NCBI GenBank assembly: GCA_003550305.1
Contig: QKYT01000091.1
Coordinates: 142,940-206,939 of the forward strand
Length of the DNA: 64,000 nucleotides
Direction: 5' to 3'
Source of the DNA: Glomus cerebriforme
Lineage: Eukaryota; Glomeromycota; Glomeromycetes; Glomerales; Glomeraceae
The position numbers were made by a program, and so were the translations under genes. Position 1 is the stretch's first letter, and each line of letters starts with the position of its first letter. The notes beneath the pieces were generated by a model. The model had not been told where the DNA came from, ran no database searches, and saw only the letters and a program-made list of their open reading frames with translations. Positions 1 to 12,637 of this stretch are shown here, piece after piece.

Positions 1-556
1 ACATGTTTAGAATCATAACTGACCAGATTGATTCATTGTATTATCTTAAATACGTAATTGAAAATTCTGAATATCATTCATTTTCAGCTAATATCTACCT
101 ATCTTGATTTGTTTTTTTTGGTCTAAAATTTCTTACATGTAATTATTTCTGGTTCCTTCGTAATAGTTTTTTTGAAATAAATAATGAAGGAAATAAATAA
201 TATTATACAAGGCCATTTAACTAACTGTATTTGCGATATATTTGCGAACAACCTGATTTTTAGCAAATAATCGAATATAAATAAATAAATATATATATAT
301 TTTTTTTTTGAAAAAATGAATTTTCATTGAATTTTATTGAAAATTAAATGATAAAAAAATTAAAGCCACGCAAATATTACTACTCTCTTGATAAATGCGA
401 GGCGAGAATCTTAAAAAACAAGATGTTTGAATATGAGAAATATTATAGATTACAAAATAAAAAATTACCAAAAAAAAAAAAACAAAATTTACCGGATTCA
501 AATAGTGTCATAATACACATGAATTTCACAATTTCGTAAAAACTTGCGTAAAAAAA

Positions 557-588
<32 letters not shown>

Positions 589-635
589 TTATTAATTACA
601 ATTTTTTTTTTTTTTTTTTAACATCATTATATTAA
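1..635. other. AT-rich intergenic region
   Basis: No supportable gene. The stretch is AT-rich and holds short A/T homopolymers and a TA dinucleotide microsatellite at about 558-588. A 63-codon lysine-rich open frame at 348-539 has no recognisable domain. The final 30 bases are the 3' flank of the minus-strand gene that follows. Confidence 0.7.
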
Positions 636-2102
636 TTATTTTTTAATTATCTGAAATACTTCATAATCTTCTAACTTAGGATGTTGATTTTTAGCTATAA
701 AACTACCACAATCAGGATAAGAATAAGGACCATAACTATAAATTAAATTATTTTCTTGTATTGATAAATCCCAACCACCACCAAAAGATGGACCATAATT
801 TGCATTATATCCAATAGCGTACTCAGAAATATTACCACTATTACCTATTCTAGCTATTTTTGGAATAGAATTATCATTTGAAGAAGATTTTAATGTAAAA
901 GAAAATAAAAAACTATCAAAAGTTGAATACCAACAACTATCACCTGATAAATATGATAAATTTGATTGAGGTTTCCAATCCAATGGATTATAACCTCCAA
1001 TTAATTTACCATGAGAACGAACTTTTGCAATTGTTACAGTTGGACCTTTATTATCACATAATTGATGAAAATTTTTTGCTTCAAAACCATCCCTACTAGC
1101 TCTATATAATAATTTAAAAGAATAAGGAATTCTTTTACGATCATAATAATTGATTTCTTGTTTATCAATCCAACTTGAAATGATAGCAACATGTTTTCTT
1201 TGAATTAATAATGAATCTAATATACCAAATTTTTGTGAAATTCTTGGAGGTAATATATTAATACTAACTTCATATGATGGATCTAAATGATAACATATAA
1301 TTTCATGAAATAAATTTTTTGGTATAATCTTTTTATATGGCATAACATATTTTCTAAATTCACTTGAAGAAATTTGAAACCATCTAATTAAAGGAGTAAA
1401 ATCTTTCATTAATTCTCTTAAATTAAGAATATTATCATTATTCCAATTAGAAAATTTTTCTTCCTTATTAATTTGTGATAAACCCCATTTAATTAAATTA
1501 TTCCAAGTATCAACTTCTTCCATATTTAAAACGTCACATTTAAGTAATAATAATAAAATTGATTTATCTAAAGTTAAAAAATCTTTTGAACCAAATAATG
1601 TATTTGGATCTTCACATATTGCTTCAAAACAATAATCTCTTAATATAGAACATACTTCATGTCTAAAAGTTATTTGTAAAACTTTAATTGGATCCCTTCT
1701 TAAAACATCATATTGATTTTCCAATAAATAATGTTCAACATGATGAATTAATTTTGTTAAATTTAATTCATCCGCTGCGACTAAAATTTGAAGAAGGTTC
1801 GTAACTTCTTGTTTAGATAAATCAATTTCAGCGGTATATAAATATTTAAGTAAAAATTCAAAAACTTTAGGAGAAATATTTGGTTTATTAAAATTAATAA
1901 TTCCACCTTCTCCTCTATGAGCCCAATTAGTTGAAAATGCACTTTGAAAATATGTACATCTTGCTTTCAAAATTAATGAATGAACTTTAAATTCTCGTGA
2001 ATCATTTCCTTCCCCAGCTTTTATGATAACATCATAACTTTCTTCTTGATTCAATAATTTTCCTAAATCACCAGATAATTCACTTAAAAATTCATTTGTC
2101 AT
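636..2102 (-). CDS. BTB-BACK-TLDc protein (intronless paralogue)
   Basis: A 488-residue single-exon protein. Residues about 20-128 form a BTB/POZ domain, with the typical 'FKVHSLILKARCTYF' strand-helix. About 133-240 form a BACK-like helical region. About 305-485 form a TLDc domain, with 'LLYRASRDGF', 'LCDNKG' and 'IGGYNPLDW'. In known families BTB-BACK proteins are cullin-3 ubiquitin-ligase adaptors and TLDc is linked to oxidative-stress resistance and V-ATPase binding; the role here is inferred. Five relatives in this window share the architecture. All of them carry an intron between BTB strand 'F..ILR/IIK' and 'YLYTG', but this copy reads straight through that point ('LLKYLYTAEID', near 1840-1860). 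The start is the first ATG in frame and matches the paralogues' N termini. Confidence 0.9.
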   Translation of the reverse strand: MTNEFLSELSGDLGKLLNQEESYDVIIKAGEGNDSREFKVHSLILKARCTYFQSAFSTNWAHRGEGGIINFNKPNISPKVFEFLLKYLYTAEIDLSKQEVTNLLQILVAADELNLTKLIHHVEHYLLENQYDVLRRDPIKVLQITFRHEVCSILRDYCFEAICEDPNTLFGSKDFLTLDKSILLLLLKCDVLNMEEVDTWNNLIKWGLSQINKEEKFSNWNNDNILNLRELMKDFTPLIRWFQISSSEFRKYVMPYKKIIPKNLFHEIICYHLDPSYEVSINILPPRISQKFGILDSLLIQRKHVAIISSWIDKQEINYYDRKRIPYSFKLLYRASRDGFEAKNFHQLCDNKGPTVTIAKVRSHGKLIGGYNPLDWKPQSNLSYLSGDSCWYSTFDSFLFSFTLKSSSNDNSIPKIARIGNSGNISEYAIGYNANYGPSFGGGWDLSIQENNLIYSYGPYSYPDCGSFIAKNQHPKLEDYEVFQIIKK

Positions 2103-3250
2103 TGTTAAAATTTTTTAAATTTTTAAAAATTTTTTATATTTTTTTTTTAAAAAAAACCGTAGAAAGGGTTTGAATTTATAATATTTGTTTGTTTATTTTG
2201 ATATACATTATAAGTTAGCGTTAATTGTAAAATAACTGATAAGGTAATTAGTAGACTACATTTTTTGTGTGGCGTAACCGAATCAGCATAACGGGGCATC
2301 TCACGATTTGACTAAAATGATTTGCATCTTTGTTTTCTATACAAATCAGTTGTACACCAATCAAAGTTCACCAACACTAAAAATATTTACATTACATAAG
2401 TTAAAAAGCTAACATTATTCGTGGTACTTTATTTGTGGATATTCAACACAATCTATTAAAACCTTAAAACTTCAAATCATAATTCCGATCAATAATAATT
2501 GATTATCTCCTGACACCGTATTTATAATAATACATAAATGATAGTCTAAAAACATAAAGTTATAAATGATATTTAGTAAAAATTTTCATAATAAGAAAAC
2601 AATTATATAAAAATTCACATATAGAAAATTTAATTGACTCTATTATTATGGGCATAAATATTTGTTTAATACTGTACTGTACATATAATTATCTTAAAAT
2701 CATTTTATTCATTATCAAATCTGATCAACAAAGTTTTTTCGGACGTAAATTTCCCAATATTGACTATGATCACATGAAAAAGTATATTGTTGCCGAATGT
2801 GGTATATAAATCCGTATTTGCGTATTGAATACAAAGTTAACACAATCTAAACTTTAAAACCTGATTTAAAAACCTTATATTTTTTTTTCAATCTTAACGA
2901 TTAAAGTTTTATATAACTAAATTCCAAAAAAAAAAAAAAATTCATGACTATTTTATTCCAATTTAGCCTCTGGCGAAATTTATTATTGATTCAATTTATA
3001 TATGAATTGCGCCCTTTAGATAGCGTTGAAATATTTAGCTTTTTAAGGTTAATGTATGTTATGTATGTTTCATGATGATCAAATTTTCTAATTAAACATT
3101 GTATACTTGGTCCAATTTAGGATAAATGTGAATGATTGTGACGCAAGAGTTTTCTTTGTAAAGGTCGATTTAGCCAATTTTAGCCGATTTTCTAAGGAGA
3201 TATATATTTAAATGGAGTTTCGTTAGAGTTTTTCATTTGAAAAAAAAATA
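2103..3250. other. Intergenic region between divergent BTB-TLDc copies
   Basis: No ORF or RNA gene is supportable. The two flanking genes are transcribed away from each other, so this 1.1 kb must hold both promoters. I see only AT-rich sequence and an A-run at about 2924-2940. No clear TATA or other site can be assigned. Confidence 0.6.
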
Positions 3251-4706
3251 ATGTCTATTTATTGGAAAGAACTTGTTAATGATTATGAAAAATTGCTTGA
3301 GACTGGAAAAGGATACGAAGTGATTATTTACGCCGGAGAAAATGAGAATATTGAAGAAATATACGCACATTCAACTATTTTATGTGCTAGATCACAATAT
3401 TTCTGTACGGCATTCTCAAACGTGTGGGCCTATAAAAAAGATGGAAAATTTATTTTTGAAAAACCGAATATTTCTTCTCATTTATTTAAAATGATCTTAA
3501 GGTGGTACAACTACAGTATATTTAAAAATCATAACTATAATAGTTTTATTAATGAAGATTTTTCCTTTATTTTTAATAATAGATATATTTATACCGGAAA
3601 AATTGATTTAACACAATTAAAAAGTTATGAAATTTTACAATTTTTGATGGCTATAGATGAACTTATTATTGAATCCTTGGTTCAATGTATTCAAGAATAT
3701 GTAATCGAACATAAATGTGAATTTTTACACAAATATTCTATAGAAATTCTTGAACTAACTTATCAAAATGGATTATTTATAAATCTATGGGATTTATGCC
3801 TTAATGAAATTTGTGAAGAACCAGAAAAATTATTAATCAATTCTGATAAATTTATCAATTTGAAAGCTCCTGTATTGGAAATTATTTTAAGACATGATGA
3901 TTTTGCTTTGGATGAAATTATTATTTGGAATAATATGTCTCGCACAACATCCAAATATTTCAAACGACGTCACCGATTGGAAAAAAAGAAGAAATCACTA
4001 TGATGAAGAATACTGTTCGATCATTCATCCCATTGATCAGATTTTATTACCTTAATTCAGAAAATTTTTTTCGTAAAGTATATCCTTATAAAAAATTATT
4101 ACCAAAACGATTGGTTTATGATATTTTAGAATTTCATATGATTCCAGGCAAAGGACCTAATTTTTATGATATACGACCATCTAGGGTACCAACATGTGAT
4201 TCAATTATAATTTATTCTCGACATTTGGCCATATTTGCGTGTTGGATTGATAGGAAAAAAAAAACTTATTATAACGTAAGAAATCTTCCGTATAAATTTA
4301 GGTTACTTTACCGTGCTACCAGGGATGGATTTAGTTCCGAAGCATTTCATGAAAAATGTGATGATAAAGGAATGACCATATCTGTAGCAAAAATTAAGGA
4401 TTCTGATCAAATAATAGGAGGGTATAATCCACTTGAATGGGAATCCAAAGATAATTATAAATCTACGACTAGTAGTTTTATATTCTCATTTAAAGATGGA
4501 AAGAAAACCGCAAAAGTTAGTTATCCTAATAATAAGCAATATGCTATTCATAATTCGTCGGGTATGGACCAGCGTTTGGAACTTATGATTTAATTTTTAA
4601 AAATGATTCTTCTTGGGTAAGTGTTTCAATTTCTTATAATAAAATTGATATACCTTTTGAATTTAATGTAGAAGATTATGAAGTTTTCCAAGTTATTAAA
4701 GTATAG
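3251..4706 (+). pseudogene. BTB-BACK-TLDc pseudogene with three frame breaks
   Basis: The reading frame starts at 3251 with a good BTB domain. A probable intron lies at 3502-3582, at the family's conserved position; it is 81 nt, has no stop and therefore reads through. BACK follows to about 3945. There the conserved 'W-N-N-L-I-K-W' segment is shortened by a small deletion. The frame breaks again at an A7 run (3981-3987), and a third time near 4560 inside TLDc ('IIGGYNPLEW' is intact just upstream). After the last break the frame continues with a proper family C terminus ending '..EDYEVFQVIKV' at the stop 4704-4706. Every piece is recognisably TLDc family, so this is one gene broken recently, not two genes. 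Homopolymer sequencing error could explain one break but hardly all three. Confidence 0.8.
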
Positions 4707-5200
4707 AGATTTACTTTTATTACGTCATACAACACGTGTAATATTCTTTGTTATAAAAATAAAATACATTCTATCATGATAAAATCTAACCGTAAATAGT
4801 TGCTTACATTTTTACGCCAATCACAATTTTTGAGTTGTCTGATCCTGTTGATAAATTTTTAATGTGATATTTTTGGTTTAAGTTTCACGTGAGAGAAAGA
4901 GGATTTTAACCTATTTTAATCAATAAAAGATAAGTAAACCAGATATATTCAAGATTTTTTTTAACAATCATTTAGTGAATGATAATGAATATGAATGGGA
5001 CATATTACCACAATACTAAGTATAATTGATCTACACGTTACATTGCATTCTGATTGTACAATAAATGAAAGAATTTTCTTTCGTAGCGGAAGGATATTTA
5101 ACAATTCCTTATTTTCTTATATACAAGTTTTTTTTTTTTTTTAAAAAAAAAAATATATTTTCTCTTGTAATAAAAAATTTGTAATAATAAAAAAAAAAAT
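4707..5200. other. Intergenic region upstream of RING/TPR gene
   Basis: About 490 bases without a gene. It contains a TCACGTGA octamer at 4885-4892, a T/A homopolymer tract (about 5129-5160) and the short 5' flank of the gene starting at 5201. Confidence 0.6.
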
Positions 5201-8200
5201 ATGGAAGGAAGCTCAACTTCAAGTCAGGTGAATTATTAACTTTTTTTAAAACCAGAATTCGATATGTTTGTTAACGTTAAAAACTCATTTTTTTTTTATT
5301 TATATGTAGATCGTAAGTTTTGCATCAAATACCGATTTAGAAATTAACAATTCTGTTATATCTAAGATGACCTCACGTGAAATCACGCCCAACAATCGTA
5401 TCCTTCTCCAATTAGAAGAGGATGGATTTATTGAACCTGATGAAAAAGCAAAAGAACTTATTAAAGAATTATCCGAAATAAATTATTTATATGCTTTAAA
5501 GTTATTATTCGAAAATCCGGTTAATCGATTTTCACCTAAAGTTCTTCGAGATTCTTTGGTCGCATTAGTGGATTCAGGATCATTCGATTTTTATGAAACA
5601 CAAAGTGTAACTAGATTGGAATTACATTTACGTACATGGGTGGCAGTTTTAGAACAAATTTGTTTTACACAAATGCGTTTAAGTAAAGAACTTCGTGATA
5701 AAGTTTACAATTCTTTATCAAAATTTGTTGAAATTCATAGAAAAACGACTCAAGTCATGCAAGACGGAATTGATAATAAATATGTATCTGATTTCAATCA
5801 ATTTAATCAACTCCAAACCGACAAAGAATCTGAAGATATTATTAAGAAACGAAATTATAATATTGATTATTTATTAATTCACTTACGGGACACGTTACAT
5901 AGTTTGCGCGATGATGAAACTTGGTTTCAAGAAATTATACGAAGAACTAAAGACTTACTTAAAGCTGCGTTGAATATCGCAACAACATCTGGAATTCCTG
6001 TAAAAAATTCTGGTTCGACTGTATCAATACTTAATCAATTACGTCAAGGTTTAAGTTTTAAATATCCAGTAGCATCCTATTATGTAGATTGGAGAATTAT
6101 GTTAATAATTCAACGTAATCTTTTTATTTGGTCTGAAAGTTCTGATAAAATAATTAGTAGAAAATTTGGAGAATTGGTATTAATGGAATATATCTGGAGT
6201 TTTTTAGAAAGGGAATGGGTTAATGTTTCTAATAAATCTATTTTAAATTCTCAAAGTAAATTTGATGAAATATCAAATAAAGTTGCAAAGACTTTAAGAA
6301 ATACTGGAAGTATATTAAATGATATCGCTGGAAATGAACCTCTTGCATTACCTCATACTTTATGGTTTGGAATATTGGATCTTGCACAAAATCTTGTTCA
6401 AAAATCTACTCGAACTGCTACATATGGTCTTTGTTATTATCTAGCAATTGAATCACTTAATAAAGCTCCAAGCAGTTTCATTCAATTTAAAGCTATTGAA
6501 ATATTATTAAATTTACACAATATTAATAATCAAATGTTTTCAATGATTGAGGTTGATTTTGATCAATATATACAAAAATTAAATGAAAATAAGTCAATAA
6601 CCGATTCTTCAGAAAAATTTCAAAATTTATTAACGTTTGTTAAAGAAAAATGTGTTGAAGATTTTAAAATTTTAAATTATGATATTATTAAATCAAAAGG
6701 AAAAAGAAAAAGTTTGGATCAAAATACATATTTAAATAGAAGACGAATATCAACAACTTCATGTAATATTTTAGATGTTATAGCAGATGAAATGACTTGT
6801 CCGATCAGCAGTGAACCAACAGATCAATTATGTATGTTAAAGTGTCAACACGTATTATCATTGAATAATTTAAAGAAATTGAAACAAAAAAAATGTCCTA
6901 AATGTCGAGAAAATTTTGATGATAATGATATTAGATATTTATTACAAAATTCTATATATAAAAATTTATATTCAAAATTTTTTGAAGCTGGATATATTTT
7001 ACCCTCTATTGAATTAGAAGATTCTGATCAGATAACGAATAATAAATATGATAATGATTCAGATGACACAGAAGTTGATCGTATATTAACTAAAAAAAAG
7101 AAAATCATGAAGGCGATTAAATTAAATTCAAATATGTTATTATCATCAATATTTCCCAAAGTTTCAAAAAAACAACATCCAACATATCAAAATGTATTAA
7201 AAGAATTAAATGGAAAAAATTACTCAAAAGCCGAATATTGGTGTAAAGAATTTCTAAAATCTTTTCCAAAGAGTTATACTATAAGATGCGTTTTAGCTTA
7301 TATTTATAGATGTCTCAATCATTATGAGAAAGCCCACTTATGGTTAGATGAGGCCATTAAATTAAAAGAAAAAACACCAATTGCTTATTTTATTCGTGGA
7401 GAAATATTTTTTAGACAAAATGAATATGAAAAGGTATTAGATAATTTAAATAAATCATTAGATTATAAGGCCAAAATAAATAATCTATATGTAATACTTG
7501 GAAATAGTTATCTTTTTACAAAAAGATATGAATCAGCTTTACTTCATTATAATATTGCATTAAAAAATGACCCAAAGTACTATTCATGTCTTAAGAATTG
7601 TGCGTATAGTTATGAAAAGCAAGAAGATTATTCAAGAGCTCTATTAATGTTAGATAAATTGTTAAGTATTAATAATAAGGATTCTTTGATTTTAGGTTAC
7701 TATGGAGAAATGTTATGCAATATAGGAATATATAAGAATGCTGTATCATATTTTTCAAAAGGTAATGATATAGATCCAGAAAATATTCATATTTTAATCA
7801 AGAGAGCTGTTGCATATTATGTTCTTCAAGAATATGATGAAGCTTTATCAGATCTAGATAAAGTTATACAATTGGATCCATTGAATAATTTAGCATATTA
7901 TTATCAAAGTCTAACATATTATACTAAGAAAGATATCGATAATGCTATGGTAGCATTTAATAAGTGCACGGAATTATTAGATTCTGATGATATTTTAGCA
8001 AAGGTTCAATTATATCATTTACAGCATTTATTAAATAAGAATGATCCAAATGATTTAAGTCACGATATTATCGATCAAATTTCTGATATTAATGATGATA
8101 AATTATTACTTTTCATTAGATGTAAAATATATATTGAATTAAAAAAGTACCATGAGGCAAAATTAGATTTTGATAGGTTATGTGAATTAAATCAATATAA

Positions 8201-9217
8201 AGATTTTTCATTCGTTTATTTGTTACAAGAATATTCAGATTTTTGGTCATACTTGTGCAATATTTGTAATATTAAAGATGATTTTACTGAGATTGGAATT
8301 ATTACTGAATTTAATAAATATATGTTTAAAGGTAAGAAGATATTTGAAATTTTCTCAATTAGTATAAAACTAAATATTAATGAATTCTTTTTAATTTAAT
8401 TACAGAAAGAAAGATTTATTTTATTTCACACCTTATAAATTTAAACAGTAAATTTTATCAACTTCAAGAAAATGATTCAAATAGGTAAGTTCTTTTAATC
8501 CAAGATTATTTACGAGCAAAGTTAAATAAAAATTAAAACTAATTATTTTAAAAAAATTTAAGTTTGTCAGGGCGGGTGTTATCTCTTAAAGAGAAAGTGC
8601 TTGATTTGAATTTTCCTATATTTAATAACATTTTTGAATTTACATCATTTGGTACAAATTATTATGTTATTTGGAAAATGAATATAAGAAAAATAATTTC
8701 AACGGATTGTTATATAAAATTTTTGATCGTACAAGGAGAAAAAGTAAGTTTATTTAAATTATTGAATTTCATAATAATTTACATATTAAATATTGGAATT
8801 TGATTATAGTATTCAAATGAAATTAATTCGAGAGAGCATATATTAAGATATAGAGATATATTAAAGCTTGAGAAATTAGGTTGGATTGAATATATGCTTC
8901 CAATATACGTATGGAAATCGCAATGTCAACTTTCAATTGAAGTCAATGGTTCTATTGATATGGTATAGTTTCTATTACTTAATTATTAATTTTCTTTTGA
9001 ATTATAATTTATATAATTATTCTTTGATTTATAGCAAATAGATTATGTTCGATTCAGTCAAATTAATATTGGTAATAAGCCAATCTTTATTCCTTATACG
9101 GGTTATTTATTACCAAACCATCAAAAAATTTGCCCAACTATTCCAGAAACTTCCAAGGACAAGTATTTTTCAAGAAAAGAAATGGAAAATTTACTTGAAT
9201 TGAAAGATATCATTTAA
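5201..9217 (+). CDS. RING/U-box-like plus TPR-repeat protein, copy A
   Basis: Six exons rebuilt by hand: 5201-5227, 5310-8331, 8406-8484, 8563-8743, 8810-8962, 9035-9217. All introns are GT-AG, all joins keep frame, and the total is 3645 nt (about 1214 aa). The tiny first exon encodes 'MEGSSTSSQ' and has an equivalent in copy B, which supports this start over the ATG at 5367. Residues about 500-550 form a RING/U-box-like module ('CPISSEPTDQLC', 'KCQH', 'CPKCRE'); one RING cysteine pair is incomplete, so U-box-like is possible. About 630-900 are TPR repeats ('AYYVLQEYDEALSDLDKVI', 'LDPLNN'). The last 200 residues, spread over exons 3-6, form a domain I do not recognise. An E3 or co-chaperone-type scaffold is plausible but inferred. 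Copy B lies inverted downstream. Confidence 0.85.
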
Positions 9218-9590
9218 TAATATTATTGTTTTGATATTTTTGTGTCAATTATTAATTCAATATACTTTTTTTTATACTTGTAATTTTCTTTTCTCTTATA
9301 AATTGTAAAAAATTATTCATTATTTTATCAATAAAAAAAATATAATTTTCAAAAATAAATCTTATAATTTATAATTGAATACCCTTACACTTTATGTAAT
9401 CGAGTTATAATATGAATTATGACGCAGTAAAGTTGTCTATCATTTACGGATCAAAAGATGAAAAAAAAAAAATATTTTTTACATCTCTAAATTAAAAATA
9501 TATTTTTTATATTTTATACCTAATTAGCTGCTTAACACATTCAATTAAAAGTTTCTTCATGGTTACAAAAAAATAACACTTTTGGATCGA
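9218..9590. other. 3' flank of copy A
   Basis: AT-rich flank with several AATAAA-type hexamers shortly after the stop (for example near 9329), consistent with polyadenylation. No gene seen. Confidence 0.5.
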
Positions 9591-9599
9591 AACTGTGGC

Positions 9600-9740
9600 T
9601 AATGTTCCGTACAGGTCGAGTCAGGTCAGGTTTGAGAGATGTTTGAGCTCGACCTGTAATTCGACTCTTATATTCGATCCGAACATTTACATAATCCGTA
9701 CTCAACTCGACCTAGTTTAATTTGATTAATCCAACAAATT
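9600..9740. repeat. Degenerate 'CAGGTCGAG' repeat patch
   Basis: Unlike its surroundings, this patch is rich in short repeated words such as CAGGTCGAG and its reverse complement CTCGACCTG, plus GTCAGGTCAGG. A related GGGTCGGGTCG patch occurs near 14048-14060. It looks like debris of a dispersed repeat. Nothing coding is visible. Confidence 0.4.
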
Positions 9741-10379
9741 TATGCAAGAGTTATTTTTATTTTTTTCTTTTAAAAAAAAATACATAAATAAATTTATATA
9801 GAGCTTTTACTCGGAACATCTCAGATGATATATTATTTACATAAATGATAATTTAAATCTGTAAAAAAATAATTAATTAATACATTCTTATCAGAAAATG
9901 GTAGTATAATGGTTAGTAATGATTTAGGTATGACTTTTTTTTGCTCCTTATTTTTGATTGATCCATATTAATTGTTTTATTGTAATATTTTCTTTAGAGC
10001 TTCATAATATAAAAAAATTTTTTTTAATAAAATCGTAATTAGCGAAGTTTTTTTTCATAATTATCACTAGAAATTAGGCTATATCCTAGACTGAACTAAA
10101 AAAACTAATATTCAATATTAAAGTTTTCTAGCAAGTTACTATTTACTCTATTTATCTACAATAGATAAATTTTGAAACTTAACTACAGATTTCACATTAA
10201 AAAGTTTAAATAAAGTAAATAAAGTGTAAAATTCAAGAGTATAAAGTTTAATTGAAGTATTATGGTAACCAATAGGAACGTGGGGGATATATTAGTAAAT
10301 CGAAAGCGTATAACGAATTCTAAAAATCCATATCATATATACAATATACTGTATATTTAAATAGCCAATTTTTCATTTA

Positions 10380-10920
10380 TAATTCTGGCCAAAAGTTTCT
10401 TAATTCTGGCCGAATTTATAATGCCGGCCTAAATTTGATTAAATACGAAAAATTCATTTATATAATATAATACCTTTACTTTTACTGCTCTGGCTTCAAG
10501 GATACCATCTCCGGCCACAGTCACTATTCCAAATTGACTAAAATTGGCCTTTTCTACCGGAACGTCCTGGATCAAGCACATAGGCCAATTGGTTCTCTAA
10601 ATGGATCTGACAGTTCTGAGGGTTAGGTTACGGCTCTCCTTTAACTTGTTTTAAGGGACTGGAGGGGATACCCTTTGAATGGTCAGCTTGGCTATTACCT
10701 CTTATTGCAAAGTAGTATATTGCTGGGTATGCTTCTATATTAGGTTTATAGCATAGGAATCTAGATTAGTTTTTAATTTTTAGGGTTTTATTTATGTAAA
10801 CTAGATAGAAGCAAGATCCATTAATTTTATTTAGGTTAGATCAAATCATTTTATTTTATTTGTATTCATTTTGCTTGCTAAATAAAGTTTGACTGTTAAG
10901 ACAAAAAAATATATATAATA
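10380..10920 (+). repeat. Probable retroelement 3'-end fragment
   Basis: This tract is more GC-rich than its neighbours, has no long ORF, and ends with AATAAA followed by a short A tract ('GTTAAGACAAAAAAAT', about 10897-10912). That is the form of a non-LTR or SINE-like 3' end on the plus strand. It begins with copies of an 'ATTCTGGCC' word, including CTTAATTCTGGCCGAA at 10399-10414, which recurs as a hairpin at 26271-26311. Family identity is not determined; it could be a processed fragment of another repeat. Confidence 0.35.
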
Positions 10921-11194
10921 CCTTTTTTATTAATATGTTTTGATGTTTATTAGATTTTAAAATATTTCTATTGATTTTAAATATTAAAAATTTCAGTTTA
11001 ATCAGTTCAATCTGTACAAAAAATTTTAACTATTATTTACTTATTTTTACGTAATAAATTAATAAAGCCAAAAAAAATTTTCTTTGACCTTTTTTTTTAT
11101 TGTTCATTTTATTTATTTAACATATATCTTTCATTTTACTATTTTTAATTATAATAGTTATTGAATCTATTAATACATATTTACAGTCATAACA

Positions 11195-11655
11195 ATTTTT
11201 AGCGCAGTCATGTGGATTTTGGTACAGACTGAATTTAAACTTTGATTAGACTTCACTACTGTCAGACTGAGTTAACTGTGCTGAGTCCTGTGATGTTGAT
11301 CGATCGGACTGAACTAAATTTACATGACTTTATTTTTTTTTGTATTCCTAGACGGCAAACACAATTTTTAGATTCTTGTTGCCACATGCATTAATTTTTG
11401 TTTTATTTCTTTTAATCATTTATTTAGCAATATTTTTTTCATTCTTACGTATAGTGTACAATGCTAAGAACCTCTTATTTAAATCATTTAAAACTACAAC
11501 CCATTTTTTTAAAAAATTAATTAGAAATTTAATTTTTAATAACTCATTACAAAGTCTTTGAATGACAAAAAAAATCCAATCAATCGAATCCAAGTGAATC
11601 ATTGGACTACGTAGTCTGGTGATCCGGACATGACTGTATTAAAAATTGATATCAG
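11195..11655. mobile_element. Possible small TIR element (MITE-like)
   Basis: The left side near 11195-11216 (AATTTTTA then CAGTCATGT) is repeated in reverse complement near 11625-11648 (ACATGACTG then TAAAAATT). Related words such as CGGACTGA occur inside. No coding sequence is visible. It looks like a decayed, non-autonomous DNA element of about 0.45 kb. No target duplication is obvious, so confidence is low. Confidence 0.35.
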
Positions 11656-12068
11656 AAAGATCATCGGACTGACTCCGTAGGGATATAATTAATAGTATGT
11701 ATAGATAAACTGTACTGTACGGTCAGCTGAACTGTACTGTACAATTTTCAATTTAAAAATTCGTACAATACAATTCAGCACTTATATATGTGTATACATA
11801 TATAAGCATTGTACTGTACTGTACGAACTTTTGCATTTAAAATTGTACAGTACATTATAGTTTTAGAAATAATATTGATCACATGATTTAATCACATCTT
11901 AGAATTATGCATTTTTTAAGTATTAAAGAATAGAAAATATTCTTTATTTGTATACTTTGAAAAATAAACAGATTTTAAACAATAAATCATAATAATTTTT
12001 ATTTTAATTTTAACAATTGTAAAAACCAATGTCAGTATTAAATGTTAACATTATAAAATTTTTATCAA

Positions 12069-12383
12069 AAACAACGCGTTTAGTATTACTACAAAAAAAA
12101 AATTCATAACTTTAAAGCTAGACCCACGAAAATTAATATTCAAGTATTTTCATACCTGCTGAATAACTTTACTTAAGTTTCCTTTGCTATTTACATTAAT
12201 CAAAGTTTCAAATTACGCCTTGAAAGTAAAAAATAAAACGCGGTTTAATATTATTACAAAAAAATCAATAATTCCACAACCATTCAAGCTAGACTTGCAA
12301 AAATTATATTTCCATATCTGCATCGCGAAAATTAATATGCAAGTATTTCCATACCTGTTAAACAACTTTGCTTAAGCTTTTTT
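12069..12383. repeat. Degenerate tandem duplication inside the TIR element
   Basis: Two copies spaced about 200 bases share blocks such as CGAAAATTAATAT, CAAGTATTT and 'CATACCTG..AA.AACTTT.CTTAAG'. They are clearly related but diverged, and non-coding. An open frame at 12184-12375 only reflects the lack of stops in copy two. Confidence 0.55.
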
Positions 12384-12637
12384 TCTTGTTTTTTTTGACC
12401 AAAGTCTTCAAAATACGCTGTGAAATATTTACATAAATTTACAAAAAAAAAAAAATTACAAATACAAAATACTAAAAATAAATACCATACATACAAAAAT
12501 CTTAATTTCTAAAATAGAGACAACTTAAAAATTAATTATTTAAAACAATATATCTAATGAAGGTGAAATTTATTAAAATAAAATAATAAATAATTTTATA
12601 TTTGTATATTATGTAACATAAAGTAACATAAACTATC

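Noticed and set aside
348..539. 63-codon lysine-rich open frame
   Set aside because: No domain, no paralogue in the window, composition expected from A-rich DNA.
9896..9935. tRNA-like A-box word (GTATAATGGTTAGTA)
   Set aside because: No matching acceptor stem, anticodon arm or T-loop follows; at most a tRNA or SINE fragment.
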